DNA from: Burkholderiales bacterium C2
GTDB lineage: Bacteria; Pseudomonadota; Gammaproteobacteria; Burkholderiales; Burkholderiaceae_C
Assembly (NCBI GenBank): GCA_005503085.1
Contig: SCOI01000008.1
Location: 124,001 to 188,000 of the forward strand
Direction: 5' to 3'
DNA: 64,000 nucleotides
Shown: positions 55,918 through 64,000 of the stretch, piece by piece
How positions within the stretch are numbered: the stretch's first letter is position 1
Layout of the letters: each line of letters opens with the position of its first letter
Translations under genes and position numbers: made by a program
The notes under the pieces: generated by a model
Databases searched by the model: none
Told to the model about the DNA's origin: nothing
What the model saw: only the letters and a program-made list of their open reading frames with translations

Positions 55918-56830
55918 GCTCGAGCGCGATCTCGCGCGCCAGGTTCAGGAAGCTGGCCATGGTCCCGAGCTGGTCGGCCCGGCGGTAGACCAGGGTCAGC
56001 GGGGCTTGCAGCGCGGCGTTCTTCGGCAGCGGCCGGTAGACGATGGAATGGGCATGGGCGCCGCGCATCGAGGCCGGCACGATGGAGATGCCGGCGCCGG
56101 CCGCGACCAGGTTCAGATTGGTCATCATGCGCTCGACCTCGGCGGCGATGCGCGGCTGCACGCCGGAGCGCTCGCACAGGCTCAGCAGATTGGCATAGAG
56201 GCCGGGCGCGCCGGGGCGGCGTACCAGGATCAGCGCCTCGCCATGCAGCTCGGCCAGCGGCACCGCCGTGTGGCGGTTGCGGGCCGTGCCGGCCAGTCGG
56301 TGGTCCAGCGGCACAGCCAGCAGCGCCGGCTCGCTGAGCAGGGTCTCGAACACCAGCGCATCGGGCCGCGTCACCGGCACCCGCACAAAGGCGCAGTGCA
56401 GCCGCGCCTTCGCGACCGCCTCGATCAGCGCGGCCGCGTTGTCCTCGCTGAGCGTCAGGGCGATGCCCGGGTGGCGGCTGCGGCAGGCGCGCAGCACCGC
56501 CGGCGTGTAGGCATGGGCGGCGGCCGAGCTGGTGAAGCCCACCGACAGCAGGCCCTGCTGGCCGCTGGCCAGGCGCTCCATGCGCTCGCGCATCTCGCCG
56601 AAGTCCTGCAGCAAGCGCCTGGCCTCGACCAGCAGCAGCCGCCCGCCGTCGGTCAGACTCACGCCCTTGGGATGGCGCTGCAGCAGTGGCAGGCCCAGTT
56701 GCTGCTCCAGCGCCTTGATCTGCTGGCTCAGCGGCGGCTGCTGGATGCCCAGCAGCGCGGCGGCGCGGGTCATATGGCCTGTTTCGGCCACGGTGACAAA
56801 GTAGCGGAGCTGGCGCAAGTCCATATGCAA
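55910..56830 (-). CDS. LysR family transcriptional regulator (aromatic/organic acid type)
   Basis: The 306-residue protein opens with MDLRQLRYFVTVAETGHMTRAAALLGIQQPPLSQQIKALEQQLG, cited in part, close to HcaR, BenM and CatM. The effector domain follows, with GLLSVGFTSSAAAHAYTPAVLRACRSRHPGI. Its overlap with the Bug receptor gene suggests it controls uptake of the receptor's ligand. An SGNH-protein gene is divergent, 80 bases away, and might be another target. The start may be ATG at 56830 or two codons later. Confidence 0.92.
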   Translation of the reverse strand: MHMDLRQLRYFVTVAETGHMTRAAALLGIQQPPLSQQIKALEQQLGLPLLQRHPKGVSLTDGGRLLLVEARRLLQDFGEMRERMERLASGQQGLLSVGFTSSAAAHAYTPAVLRACRSRHPGIALTLSEDNAAALIEAVAKARLHCAFVRVPVTRPDALVFETLLSEPALLAVPLDHRLAGTARNRHTAVPLAELHGEALILVRRPGAPGLYANLLSLCERSGVQPRIAAEVERMMTNLNLVAAGAGISIVPASMRGAHAHSIVYRPLPKNAALQAPLTLVYRRADQLGTMASFLNLAREIALEHA

Positions 56831-56859
56831 AAAGTCTTGAGATCCGGGTTTCGGGATAT

Positions 56860-56888
56860 TTGACCCGAGGGCGCGGCCATCCTACTGT
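56860..56888 (+). promoter_or_regulatory. Promoter of the PEP-CTERM SGNH gene
   Basis: TTGACC (56860-56865), a 17-base spacer and TACTGT (56883-56888) lie 22 bases before the ATG at 56911. Confidence 0.48.
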
Positions 56889-56910
56889 GTGCGGCAAACA
56901 CAAGGAGACC

Positions 56911-58131
56911 ATGATGAAACTCAAGCTTGCCGTCCTTTTGCTGGCCGGCGCCGGCAGCCTGCAGGCCAAACCGATCAGCGTGCTGTTCGTCGGCAACAGC
57001 TACACCTTTGGCCGCGTCGATCCGGTGATGAGCTACAACAGCGCGAACGTGCGCGACCTGACCGCCGCGATGGCGCTGGCCAACCCGACCGGCAGCAACA
57101 GCTTCGAGCCCCATCCCTGGGGTGGGGTGGCCGGCATCTTCAAGCAGTTCACCGTGCAGGCCGGGCTCGACTATGACGTGGCCTTGTCGACCCGCAATGC
57201 CGCCTCGCTGCGCGGCCACTTCCTGAACAGCAACCCGGCCGGCTGGGACTTGCGCGGCAATATCGCCTCGCAGACCTGGAGCAAGCTGGTGCTGCAGGAG
57301 CAGAGCGACGAGGCCCTGCCCAAGCAGGCCGGGCTGGCCTCCAACCCGGCCTACTTCAACACCTATGTGGACCTGATCGAGGACTACGCGCACCAGGGCC
57401 ATGCGCTGTCCTACCGCGAACGCGAGCTGATCGGTGGCAGCAACGCCGAATGCGCGGCCATCACCGGCGCCAGCGCCGGCACCTGCGGCACCCTGCGCAA
57501 CATCCCCGCCAACGCGAACGCCAGCGCGGCCACCGAGCTCTATCTGTACCAGACCTGGGCGCGGCCCAATCTGGTCAACGCGCCGTTCACGACCGTCACC
57601 GATCCGGTGACCGGCGCGGTCAGCTTCACCAGCACGCCGGCGACCTCGTTCTACGGCTCGCTGGGCGCGATGGCCGCAGACCTGCGCGCCGCCTATCAGA
57701 CGGCGGCGAACCTGGCCGGCGCCGATGGCAGCGGCGGTGTCACCGCGATCGCGCCGGTCGGCGACAGCTTCATGCGCGCGATCGCCAGCGGCATCGCGAC
57801 GCCCGATATGTATGCGGCCGATGCCGCCAGCGACGGCCTGATCGACCTCTGGTTCGACGACGGCACCCATGCCAGCAAATACGGCTCCTATCTGAGCGCG
57901 CTGACCCTGTTCGGCAGCCTGACCGGGCTCGATCCGGCCTCGCTGGGCGCGGCCGAGATCGCGGCGGCCGACCTGGGCATCGGCAGCGCCGATGCGCTGC
58001 GGCTGCAGCGCGTGGCCAGCGAGCAGCTGGGCTTCACGACGCCGGTGCCCGAGCCCGCCAGCTACGCGCTGCTGCTGGCCGGCCTCTTGCTGCTGGGTCT
58101 GCGCGCGAAGAGGGGCTCGACCCCATGCTGA
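56911..58131 (+). CDS. SGNH-hydrolase-like protein with PEP-CTERM sorting signal
   Basis: The 406-residue protein has a signal peptide (LAVLLLAGAGSLQA), then VLFVGNSYTFGR, a variant of SGNH block I with Ser as the likely nucleophile, and FDDGTHASKYGSYLSAL with the Asp-His pair of block V. The C-terminus VPEPASYALLLAGLLLLGLRAKR is a PEP-CTERM signal, cleaved and processed by an exosortase during export of surface or matrix proteins. No exosortase is in the window. AAGGAG precedes two adjacent ATGs at 56911 and 56914. The stop overlaps the next gene by seven bases. Confidence 0.88.
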   Translation: MMKLKLAVLLLAGAGSLQAKPISVLFVGNSYTFGRVDPVMSYNSANVRDLTAAMALANPTGSNSFEPHPWGGVAGIFKQFTVQAGLDYDVALSTRNAASLRGHFLNSNPAGWDLRGNIASQTWSKLVLQEQSDEALPKQAGLASNPAYFNTYVDLIEDYAHQGHALSYRERELIGGSNAECAAITGASAGTCGTLRNIPANANASAATELYLYQTWARPNLVNAPFTTVTDPVTGAVSFTSTPATSFYGSLGAMAADLRAAYQTAANLAGADGSGGVTAIAPVGDSFMRAIASGIATPDMYAADAASDGLIDLWFDDGTHASKYGSYLSALTLFGSLTGLDPASLGAAEIAAADLGIGSADALRLQRVASEQLGFTTPVPEPASYALLLAGLLLLGLRAKRGSTPC

Positions 58132-59456
58132 GTATCGAACGACTATCGCTGGCCCTCTGTGCCGCGCTGCTGGCGGCCTGTGCCCACCAGACCCCGCCCG
58201 TGGTCGAGGCCGCGCCGCAGCCCCGGGCCTGCCCGGCCGGCCTCGGCGCCGATATGCGCTGTCTGGGCGGGCAAGACAGCGCCGGCGCCTTCTATCTGAT
58301 TGCCATGCCGGCAGCCTGGAACGGCCGGCTGCTGCTGCATGCCCATGGCGGCCCCTTCCTCGGCGCGCCGACGATGAAGCGGGTCGAGGAGGATTTGCAG
58401 CGCTGGTCCGTCATGCCACGGGCCGGCTATGCCTGGGCGGCGTCCAGCTTCCGCCAGGGCGGCGTCGCGGTGACGGCCGCGGCCGAGGACACCGAGCGCC
58501 TGCGCGGCATCTTCCGGCAGCATGTGGCGCTGCCGACGCTAACGATTCTGCACGGGCAGTCCTGGGGCGGCGGTGTCGCGGCCAGGGGGGCCGAGCTGTT
58601 CACCGCCGGAAAGCCCTATGACGCGGTGCTGCTGAGCAACGGTCTGCTGGCCGGCGGCACCCGTTCCTACGACTTCAGACTCGATCTGCGCGTGGTCTAC
58701 CAATACCTGTGCCAGAACCATCCGCGCCCCGACGAGCCGCAGTACCCGCTGTGGATGGGACTGCCGGCCGGCGCCACGCTGACGTCGGCGGAGCTGGCGC
58801 AGCGCGCCAGGGACTGTCTGGGCCTGGGCCTGCCGGCCGCAGAGCGCAGCGCCGAGCAGGCCCGGCGGCTCAAGACGGTCGTCGATGTGATCCGCATTCC
58901 CGAGCGCAGTGTGCTGAACCATCTGAACTGGGCCACATTCCACTTCCAGGACATCGCCAGCAAGCGCACGGGCGGCGGCAATGTATTCGGCAATATCGGC
59001 GCGGTCTATCGCGGCTCTGACGACGACCAGGCCCTGAACGCCGGCGTGTTGCGCTATGCCGCCGACCCGGCCGCCGTGGCCCGTTTCGGCGCCGATGCCG
59101 ACCCCCGGGGCCGCATCCCGGTGCCGGTGCTGAGCGTCCATGGTATCGACGACCCGACCGTCTTCGTCGAGCTGGAATCGGTCTGGGCCGACACCATGGC
59201 CAGTGCCGGCCGCGCCGATGGCCTGGTCCAGGCCTTCACCGAGGACAGCGATCACAGCTACCTCAGCGACGCCAGCTATGTGGCCGCGCTGGACGCGCTG
59301 CAGGCCTGGGTCGAGCAGGGGCGCAAGCCGACGCCGGCCTCGCTGGCCGAGGGCTGCCGCGCGGCCCAGGCCCGCTTCCTGTCGAGCTGCCGCTTTCGGC
59401 CCGACTACCGGCCGCCGGCGCTGGAGAGCCGGGTGCCAGCACGGCGCCGACCCTGA
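58125..59456 (+). CDS. Lipoprotein of alpha/beta hydrolase type
   Basis: The 443-residue protein has a lipobox (LCAALLAACAH), so Cys19 is the likely lipid anchor. The hydrolase core is suggested by WNGRLLLHAHGGPFLGAP (oxyanion region), LTILHGQSWGGGVAARGAELF with nucleophile Ser in GQSWGG, VPVLSVHGIDDPTVF with the acidic residue and DSDHSYLSD with the His. Two Cys in the C-terminal tail may form a disulfide. The start at 58125 overlaps the SGNH-protein stop by seven bases. Both are surface-directed esterase-like proteins and may act on the same polymer; this is inference. Confidence 0.78.
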   Translation: MLSIERLSLALCAALLAACAHQTPPVVEAAPQPRACPAGLGADMRCLGGQDSAGAFYLIAMPAAWNGRLLLHAHGGPFLGAPTMKRVEEDLQRWSVMPRAGYAWAASSFRQGGVAVTAAAEDTERLRGIFRQHVALPTLTILHGQSWGGGVAARGAELFTAGKPYDAVLLSNGLLAGGTRSYDFRLDLRVVYQYLCQNHPRPDEPQYPLWMGLPAGATLTSAELAQRARDCLGLGLPAAERSAEQARRLKTVVDVIRIPERSVLNHLNWATFHFQDIASKRTGGGNVFGNIGAVYRGSDDDQALNAGVLRYAADPAAVARFGADADPRGRIPVPVLSVHGIDDPTVFVELESVWADTMASAGRADGLVQAFTEDSDHSYLSDASYVAALDALQAWVEQGRKPTPASLAEGCRAAQARFLSSCRFRPDYRPPALESRVPARRRP

Positions 59457-59643
59457 AAGAGGGGTGTTCAGAAAATGTCCATATGAGTCGGGGGCCTCGC
59501 GGGTTTGACCCACTTGCCCGCTCCGGTCAAGGCTTTGATATTCAAGCTCAGCGCGGCCAGCCTCGGTCACAAGAGGCGGTGGCGCGGCGTTGGGGCGGCT
59601 GCCCGGGCGCGAGATCTTGATTTCAAAAACCTAGGAGACCGAG

Positions 59644-60786
59644 ATGAGCGTAGAACCCAAAGACCAGGCCCCGGCCGCACGCCGGCGCTTTCTGAAGAAA
59701 GCCGCCACCGGCACGGCCGCCGCCGGCGCGCTGGCCGCGCCGATGATCGCGACGGCCCAGACCACCAGCCTGCGCTTCCAGTCGACCTGGCCCTCGAAGG
59801 ACATCTTCCACGAGTACGCCCAGGACTTCGCGAAGAAGGTCAACGACATGGCCGGCGGGCGGCTGAAGATCGAGGTGCTGCCGGCCGGCTCGGTGGTGCC
59901 GGCCTTCCAGCTGCTGGACGCCGTGGCCAAGGGCACCTTGGACGGCGGCCATGGCGTGGTGGCCTATCACTATGGCAAGAACTCGGCGCTGGCGCTGTGG
60001 GGTTCCGGGCCCTCCTTCGGCATGGACCCGAATATGCTGCTGGCCTGGCACAACTACGGCGGCGGCAAGGCCTTGCTGGAGGAGATCTATGCCTCGCTGA
60101 ACCTGGACGTGGCCTCCTATCTCTACGGCCCCATGCCCACCCAGCCCTTTGGCTGGTTCAAGAAGCCGATCGCCAAGGAGGCCGATCTGAAGGGCGTGAA
60201 GTTCCGCACCGTCGGCCTGGCGGTGGACATGTACACCGATATGGGCGCGGCGGTGAACCCGCTGCCCGGCGGCGAGATCGTGCCGGCGCTGGACCGCGGC
60301 CTGATCGACGGCGCCGAGTTCAACAATGCCAGCTCGGACAAGCTGCTGGGTTTCCCCGATGTGGTCAAGAACTGCATGCTGCAGAGCTTCCACCAGAGCG
60401 GCGAGCAATTCGAGATCCTGTTCAACAAGACGAAACTGAACGCGCTACCGGCTGAGTTGAAGGCCATTGTCGAGTACGGCGTGCAGGCGGCCAGCGCCGA
60501 CATGAGCTGGAAGGCCATCGAGCGCAATTCCAAGGACTACGAGGAGCTGAAGAAGGCCGGCGTCAAGTTCTACAAGACGCCCGACGCCATCCTGCGCGCC
60601 CAGCTGGCCGCCTGGGACAAGATCATGGAGAAGAAGGGCGGCGAGAACGCGATGTTCAAGAAGATCCTGGACAGCCAGCGGGCCTTCGCGGCGCGCGCCG
60701 GCCAGTGGCAGGGTGACTACACGGTGGACTTCAAGATGGCCTACAACCATTACTTCGGCCGCAAGGCGCCGGCGAAAAAGGCCTGA
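59644..60786 (+). CDS. TRAP transporter solute-binding protein (DctP family), Tat-exported
   Basis: The 380-residue protein has a twin-arginine signal (ARRRFLKKAATGTAAAGALA) and the DctP fold: LRFQSTWPSKDIFHEYAQDFAKKVNDMAGGRLKIEVLPAGSVVPAFQLLDAV, cited in part, and ADLKGVKFRTVGLAVDMYTDMGAAVNPLPGGEIVPAL, where the Arg of KFRT is the usual carboxylate-binding residue. It delivers an organic acid to the DctQM permease encoded next. The gene is followed by a terminator that should keep its message more abundant than the permease messages. AGGAG precedes the ATG. Confidence 0.95.
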   Translation: MSVEPKDQAPAARRRFLKKAATGTAAAGALAAPMIATAQTTSLRFQSTWPSKDIFHEYAQDFAKKVNDMAGGRLKIEVLPAGSVVPAFQLLDAVAKGTLDGGHGVVAYHYGKNSALALWGSGPSFGMDPNMLLAWHNYGGGKALLEEIYASLNLDVASYLYGPMPTQPFGWFKKPIAKEADLKGVKFRTVGLAVDMYTDMGAAVNPLPGGEIVPALDRGLIDGAEFNNASSDKLLGFPDVVKNCMLQSFHQSGEQFEILFNKTKLNALPAELKAIVEYGVQAASADMSWKAIERNSKDYEELKKAGVKFYKTPDAILRAQLAAWDKIMEKKGGENAMFKKILDSQRAFAARAGQWQGDYTVDFKMAYNHYFGRKAPAKKA

Positions 60787-60806
60787 ACGGCCAGCGCTGC
60801 TGTGAC

Positions 60807-60830
60807 AGGGGGCGCCGCGCCCCCTTTTTC
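60807..60830 (+). terminator. Rho-independent terminator between TRAP receptor and permease genes
   Basis: AGGGGGCG (60807-60814) and CGCCCCCT (60818-60825) form an eight-base stem with a CCG loop, followed by TTTTC. It begins 21 bases after the receptor stop. Partial termination here would leave receptor transcripts in excess over permease transcripts. Confidence 0.85.
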
Positions 60831-60858
60831 TTGAGATCCGCGTTGGGAAGGAGTCTTG

Positions 60859-61479
60859 ATGCAGAAGCTGCTGCTGGCGGTGGACCGTTTCTCCACCTGG
60901 ATAGGCAAGGCCTTTGCCTGGTCCGTCGTGCTGCTGACCTTGTTGATCAGCTGGGAGGTGTTCTCCCGCTATGTGCTGAACAAGCCCCATGCCTGGGTGC
61001 TGGATGCGCAGATCATGCTTTACGGCACCTTGTTCATGACGGCCGGCGCCTACACGCTGAGCAAGAACGGCCATGTGCGCGGCGATGTGCTGTACGGCTT
61101 CTTCCGCCCGCGCACCCAGGCCTCGGTCGACCTGCTGCTCTATCTGCTGTTCTTCCTGCCCGGCATCGTCGCGCTGACCTGGGCCGGCTGGCAGTACGCC
61201 CAGGAGTCGCTGGCGATCCGCGAGCAGACCTTTTCGGCCGATGCGCTGCCGCTCTACCCCTTCAAGTTCGTGATCCCGCTCGCCGGCGGCGTGCTGCTGC
61301 TGCAGGGCCTGGTCGAGATCGTGCGCTGTGTGCTGTGCCTGCGCGACGGTCGATGGCCCCAGCGCGATGAAGACGTCGAGGAGGTCGATGTCGAGAAGCT
61401 CAAGGAGATGGTGCATGTGAAGGACGCCGACATCGAGGCCCTGGACCAGTACGTCAGCAAGAAAGGCGGCCAGGCATGA
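60859..61479 (+). CDS. TRAP transporter small permease (DctQ family)
   Basis: The 206-residue protein has four hydrophobic helices with VVLLTLLISWEVFSRYVLNKPHAWVLDAQIMLYGTLFMTAGAYTLSKNGHVRGDVLY, cited in part, the core DctQ pattern including the R-Y-V and the G-H-V-R-G-D loop. A charged C-terminal tail (about 165-206) is longer than usual. ATG at 60859 has AAGGAG well spaced; a TTG one codon earlier is unlikely. Its end overlaps the large permease start by four bases (ATGA). Confidence 0.93.
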   Translation: MQKLLLAVDRFSTWIGKAFAWSVVLLTLLISWEVFSRYVLNKPHAWVLDAQIMLYGTLFMTAGAYTLSKNGHVRGDVLYGFFRPRTQASVDLLLYLLFFLPGIVALTWAGWQYAQESLAIREQTFSADALPLYPFKFVIPLAGGVLLLQGLVEIVRCVLCLRDGRWPQRDEDVEEVDVEKLKEMVHVKDADIEALDQYVSKKGGQA

Positions 61480-63428
61480 AGCTGCGCAAGGAACTCTGGT
61501 TCGGCTTCATCCTGATGGGGCTGATCATCGCGGCCGCGCTGGGCATGCTGATCGCCGTGCCCAAGATCACCAACGGCCATATCGGCCTGCTGATGCTGTC
61601 CCTGGTCGTCGTCGCCATCATGCTGGGCTTTCCCACCGCCTTCACGCTGATGGGCATGGGCATGCTGTTCACCTGGATCGCCTACGAGGAGAACACCACC
61701 AAGACTCTGGACCTGATGGTGCAGTCGGCCTACAAGGTGATGTCCAACGATGTGCTGATCTCGATCCCCCTGTTCGTCTTCATGGGCTATCTGGTCGAGC
61801 GGGCCAATCTGATCGAGAAGCTGTTCCGCAGCCTGCATCTGGCGCTGGCGCGGGTGCCGGGCTCGCTGGCGGTGGCGACCCTGGTGACCTGCGCGGTGTT
61901 CGCCACCGCGACCGGCATCGTCGGCGCCGTCGTCACACTGATGGGCTTGCTGGCGCTGCCGCAGATGCTCAAGGGCGGCTACGACGTGCGGCTCTCGGCC
62001 GGCGCGATCACGGCCGGCGGCTGCCTGGGCATCCTGATCCCGCCTTCGGTGCTGCTGATCGTCTACGGCGCCACCGCCGGGGTCTCGGTGGTGCAGCTCT
62101 ATGCCGGCGCCTTCTTCCCCGGCCTGATGCTGGCGGGGCTGTACATCGTCTACGTCATCATCATCGCCAAGCTCAAGCCGGCGATGGCGCCGCCCTTGAC
62201 GGCCGAGCAGCGCTTCGTGCCGCTGCCGCCCGATCTGCTGAAGGTCGGGGCTACCCAGGCCAAGCGTGCCGTGCCGCAACTGATCCAGGCGCTGAAGGGC
62301 TCGCGCAACCATGGCGTGCCGACTTCGTACCTGCTCAAGCAGCTGGGCGTTGCGCTGCTGCCGGCGCTGCTTTTCGCGGTGGTGGCCCTGGCCAGCTACA
62401 ACAGCGCGACCAAGCTGCAGCCGCTGGAGGCGCCGAACAGCGAGTTGTCCGAGATGGGGGCCGGCAGCGAGCCTGGTGGCATCGCCGAGCCCGGCGGCCT
62501 GGCCGAGCCCAGCGGCGGTCTGTCCGAGCCGCCGGCCGAGGAGGAGGAACTCAAGGAGATGGGCAGCGAGGACGCCGCCAGCGAGGTGGCCAGCGAGGCC
62601 GCACCCCCGGCGCCGTCCGAGGCCAGCGCCGCCGCACCAGCGGCTGCCGACGCGGTGCAGACCGAGCGCAAGCCCGCCTCCACCGGCTTCTGGATCGGTC
62701 TGGGCATAGGCGCGCTGGCGCTGCTGGCCTTCTACGCCATCCTGAGCTTCGCGCGGCTCGAGATCTTCAAGATGCTGCTGTCCAGCTTCTTCCCCTTGCT
62801 GGTGCTGATCATGGCGGTGCTGGGCTCCATCGTGTTCGGCTTGGCCACGCCCACCGAGGCGGCGGCGGTCGGCGCCCTGGGTGGCTTTCTGCTGGCCATC
62901 GCCTACCGGCAGCTGACCCTCAACGTGGTCAAGGAAAGCGTGTTCCTGACGGCCAAGACCAGCGCGATGGTGTGCTGGCTGTTCGTCGGCTCGGCGATCT
63001 TCTCGGCGGCGTTTGCGCTGCTGGGCGGACAGGAGCTGGTCGAGCAGTGGGTGCTGAGCATGAATCTGACCAAGACCCAGTTCCTGGTGCTCAGCCAGTT
63101 CATCATCTTCATCCTCGGCTGGCCGCTGGAATGGACCGAGATCATCGTGATCTTCATGCCCATCTTCATCCCGCTGCTCGACAACTTCGGCGTCGATCCC
63201 TTGTTCTTCGGCCTGCTGGTGGCGCTGAATCTGCAGACCGCCTTCCTGAGCCCGCCGGTGGCGATGGCGGCCTTCTACCTGAAGGGCGTGGCGCCCAAGC
63301 ATGTGACCCTGAACCAGATCTTTGCCGGCATGCTGCCCTTTATGGGCATCCAGGTGGTGGCCATCGTGCTGCTCTATATCTGGCCGCAGATCGGCATGTG
63401 GCTGCCGCAGGTGCTGTACGGGCGCTGA
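61476..63428 (+). CDS. TRAP transporter large permease (DctM family) with a long low-complexity insert
   Basis: The 650-residue protein is about 200 residues longer than usual DctM proteins. The N-terminal half has GLLMLSLVVVAIMLGFPTAFTLMGMGMLF and GAITAGGCLGILIPPSVLLIVYG; the C-terminal half has LATPTEAAAVGALGGFLLA and WPLEWTEIIVIFMPIFIPLL. Between them, about residues 225-425, sit an extra membrane helix (near 290-310), an acidic Glu/Pro/Gly/Ser/Ala-rich segment (about 315-400) and another helix. The insert interrupts the protein between the two transport halves without a frameshift. It overlaps the small permease gene by four bases. Confidence 0.93.
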   Translation: MKLRKELWFGFILMGLIIAAALGMLIAVPKITNGHIGLLMLSLVVVAIMLGFPTAFTLMGMGMLFTWIAYEENTTKTLDLMVQSAYKVMSNDVLISIPLFVFMGYLVERANLIEKLFRSLHLALARVPGSLAVATLVTCAVFATATGIVGAVVTLMGLLALPQMLKGGYDVRLSAGAITAGGCLGILIPPSVLLIVYGATAGVSVVQLYAGAFFPGLMLAGLYIVYVIIIAKLKPAMAPPLTAEQRFVPLPPDLLKVGATQAKRAVPQLIQALKGSRNHGVPTSYLLKQLGVALLPALLFAVVALASYNSATKLQPLEAPNSELSEMGAGSEPGGIAEPGGLAEPSGGLSEPPAEEEELKEMGSEDAASEVASEAAPPAPSEASAAAPAAADAVQTERKPASTGFWIGLGIGALALLAFYAILSFARLEIFKMLLSSFFPLLVLIMAVLGSIVFGLATPTEAAAVGALGGFLLAIAYRQLTLNVVKESVFLTAKTSAMVCWLFVGSAIFSAAFALLGGQELVEQWVLSMNLTKTQFLVLSQFIIFILGWPLEWTEIIVIFMPIFIPLLDNFGVDPLFFGLLVALNLQTAFLSPPVAMAAFYLKGVAPKHVTLNQIFAGMLPFMGIQVVAIVLLYIWPQIGMWLPQVLYGR

Positions 63429-63473
63429 CAGGAGGACTAGCATCGGGGCAGGCCGTCTGCACAGGAGTTCATC

Positions 63474-64000
63474 ATGAATCAGCTGCTTGCCGAGTCCTCC
63501 GAAGCCATCGCCATGCCGCGCGTGCGCCAGGTCGGCATCGACCGGCCCTGGGTCTGGCTGCGCCGCGGCGGTGCTGACCTGCTGCGCACGCCGGCGCAGA
63601 GCCTGGGCACCGGCGCCCTGGTCGCGGCCATCGGCCTGGCGCTGGGTGGGGTCGGCTGGCAGGCCTCCTATATCGCGCCGGCCCTGCTGGGCGGCTTTCT
63701 GCTGGTGGCGCCCTTCCTGGCCATCGTGCTGTATGCGCTGTCGCGCCAGCTGGAGCAGGGCGGGGCGGTGGACAGCGCCCAGGCCTGGCGAGCCTGGCGG
63801 GCCAACGCCGGCTCGATCGCGCTGTTCGGCCTGATGCTGGCCCTGGCCTATATCGTCTGGGAGCGGCTGGCGGCCATCGTGTTCGCACTGTTTTATGAGG
63901 GACAGCCGCTGCAGCTGTCGCGCTGGCCGCTGGAGCTGATGTCCGGCCAGTACACCACGCTGCTGCTGGCCTTTGTCTGCGTCGGCGCGGCGCTCGCGGC
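63474..64000 (+). CDS. DUF2189 family membrane protein, N-terminal part
   Basis: The frame is open from the ATG at 63474 to the window edge (175 residues). It has VRQVGIDRPWVWLRRGGADLLRTPAQSLGTGALVAAIGLAL, cited in part, the start of DUF2189/BPSS1780-type proteins, then several helices including FLLVAPFLAIVLYALSRQLEQG. The RxxxxxPWxWLxxGWxD block is a known family feature; here the Gly-Trp pair reads GGAD. ACAGGAG precedes the ATG. Function is unknown. Confidence 0.82.
   Translation, partial: MNQLLAESSEAIAMPRVRQVGIDRPWVWLRRGGADLLRTPAQSLGTGALVAAIGLALGGVGWQASYIAPALLGGFLLVAPFLAIVLYALSRQLEQGGAVDSAQAWRAWRANAGSIALFGLMLALAYIVWERLAAIVFALFYEGQPLQLSRWPLELMSGQYTTLLLAFVCVGAALA

Noticed and set aside
59461-59643. 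Possible sigma-54 promoter before the TRAP receptor gene (TGGCGCGGCGTTGG)
   Set aside because: The -12 element lacks the required GC dinucleotide in TTGC, and no enhancer-binding regulator is nearby.
1-64000. CRISPR arrays, insertion sequences, prophage, tRNA or rRNA genes
   Set aside because: No spaced direct repeats, transposase or integrase motifs, terminal inverted repeats, or tRNA/rRNA sequence were seen on either strand by reading.

Overview
This 64 kb window is GC-rich (about 70% by eye) and densely coding on both strands. It looks like chromosome from a betaproteobacterium of the order Burkholderiales, probably near Roseateles, Mitsuaria, Pelomonas or Rubrivivax. The evidence is the gene set: a Bug-type solute receptor, DUF4124 and DUF2189 proteins, a PEP-CTERM protein, a TRAP transporter, many LysR and two-component regulators, and strong GC3 codon bias that creates long antisense shadow ORFs. 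I see no rRNA, tRNA, CRISPR array, insertion sequence or prophage. The S9 peptidase (left edge) and the DUF2189 membrane protein (right edge) are cut off by the window.

Region 1 (1-16131): S9 peptidase and AEC carrier, a divergent pseudokinase, PhoD-like phosphatase with a periplasmic binding protein, an O-antigen-ligase-like membrane protein, Rep-type helicase, a lower-GC KAP P-loop NTPase whose stop codon shares TTAA with the helicase stop, alaC, a peptide-type ABC receptor, a lysoplasmalogenase-like protein and a questin-oxidase-family protein. The last is preceded by a textbook MerR/SoxR-type promoter (TTGACA, 19-bp spacer carrying a 14-bp palindrome, TATCGT).

Region 2 (16208-22102): a LytS-like kinase, small membrane protein and LytTR regulator operon; a 25-codon membrane-peptide gene too short for routine calling; a cytochrome b561 gene followed by two YceI genes; a PhnZ-like HD protein; and a structured leader. 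A CCTCTTGAGG-like palindrome recurs in three intergenic regions here.

Region 3 (22103-34461): a signalling block with a PAS/HisKA_2 kinase, a REC-PAS-GGDEF-EAL protein, a NarL-like regulator lacking the phospho-acceptor Asp, and a hybrid kinase. The last two overlap each other and run into a 1345-residue GMC oxidoreductase/alpha-beta hydrolase fusion and a second PhoD-like protein.

Region 4 (34493-47605): small housekeeping and accessory genes (DUF1801, DUF2845, GFA, NTF2-like, SDR, two GNATs, thioredoxin-like, AlkB-like monooxygenase, DsbA-like, metal-site-degenerate MBL protein, CYTH-CHAD, LysR, binding protein, DUF4124, ABM, DUF3224, FAD-linked oxidase).

Region 5 (47607-64000): a membrane-integrity operon (RHH-like protein, PspA-like, YqiJ, YqiK flotillin), a periplasmic M16 peptidase, DUF4386 protein, Bug receptor with LysR regulator, a PEP-CTERM SGNH protein overlapping a lipoprotein hydrolase, and a TRAP operon with an internal terminator after the receptor gene and a long low-complexity insert in the large permease.
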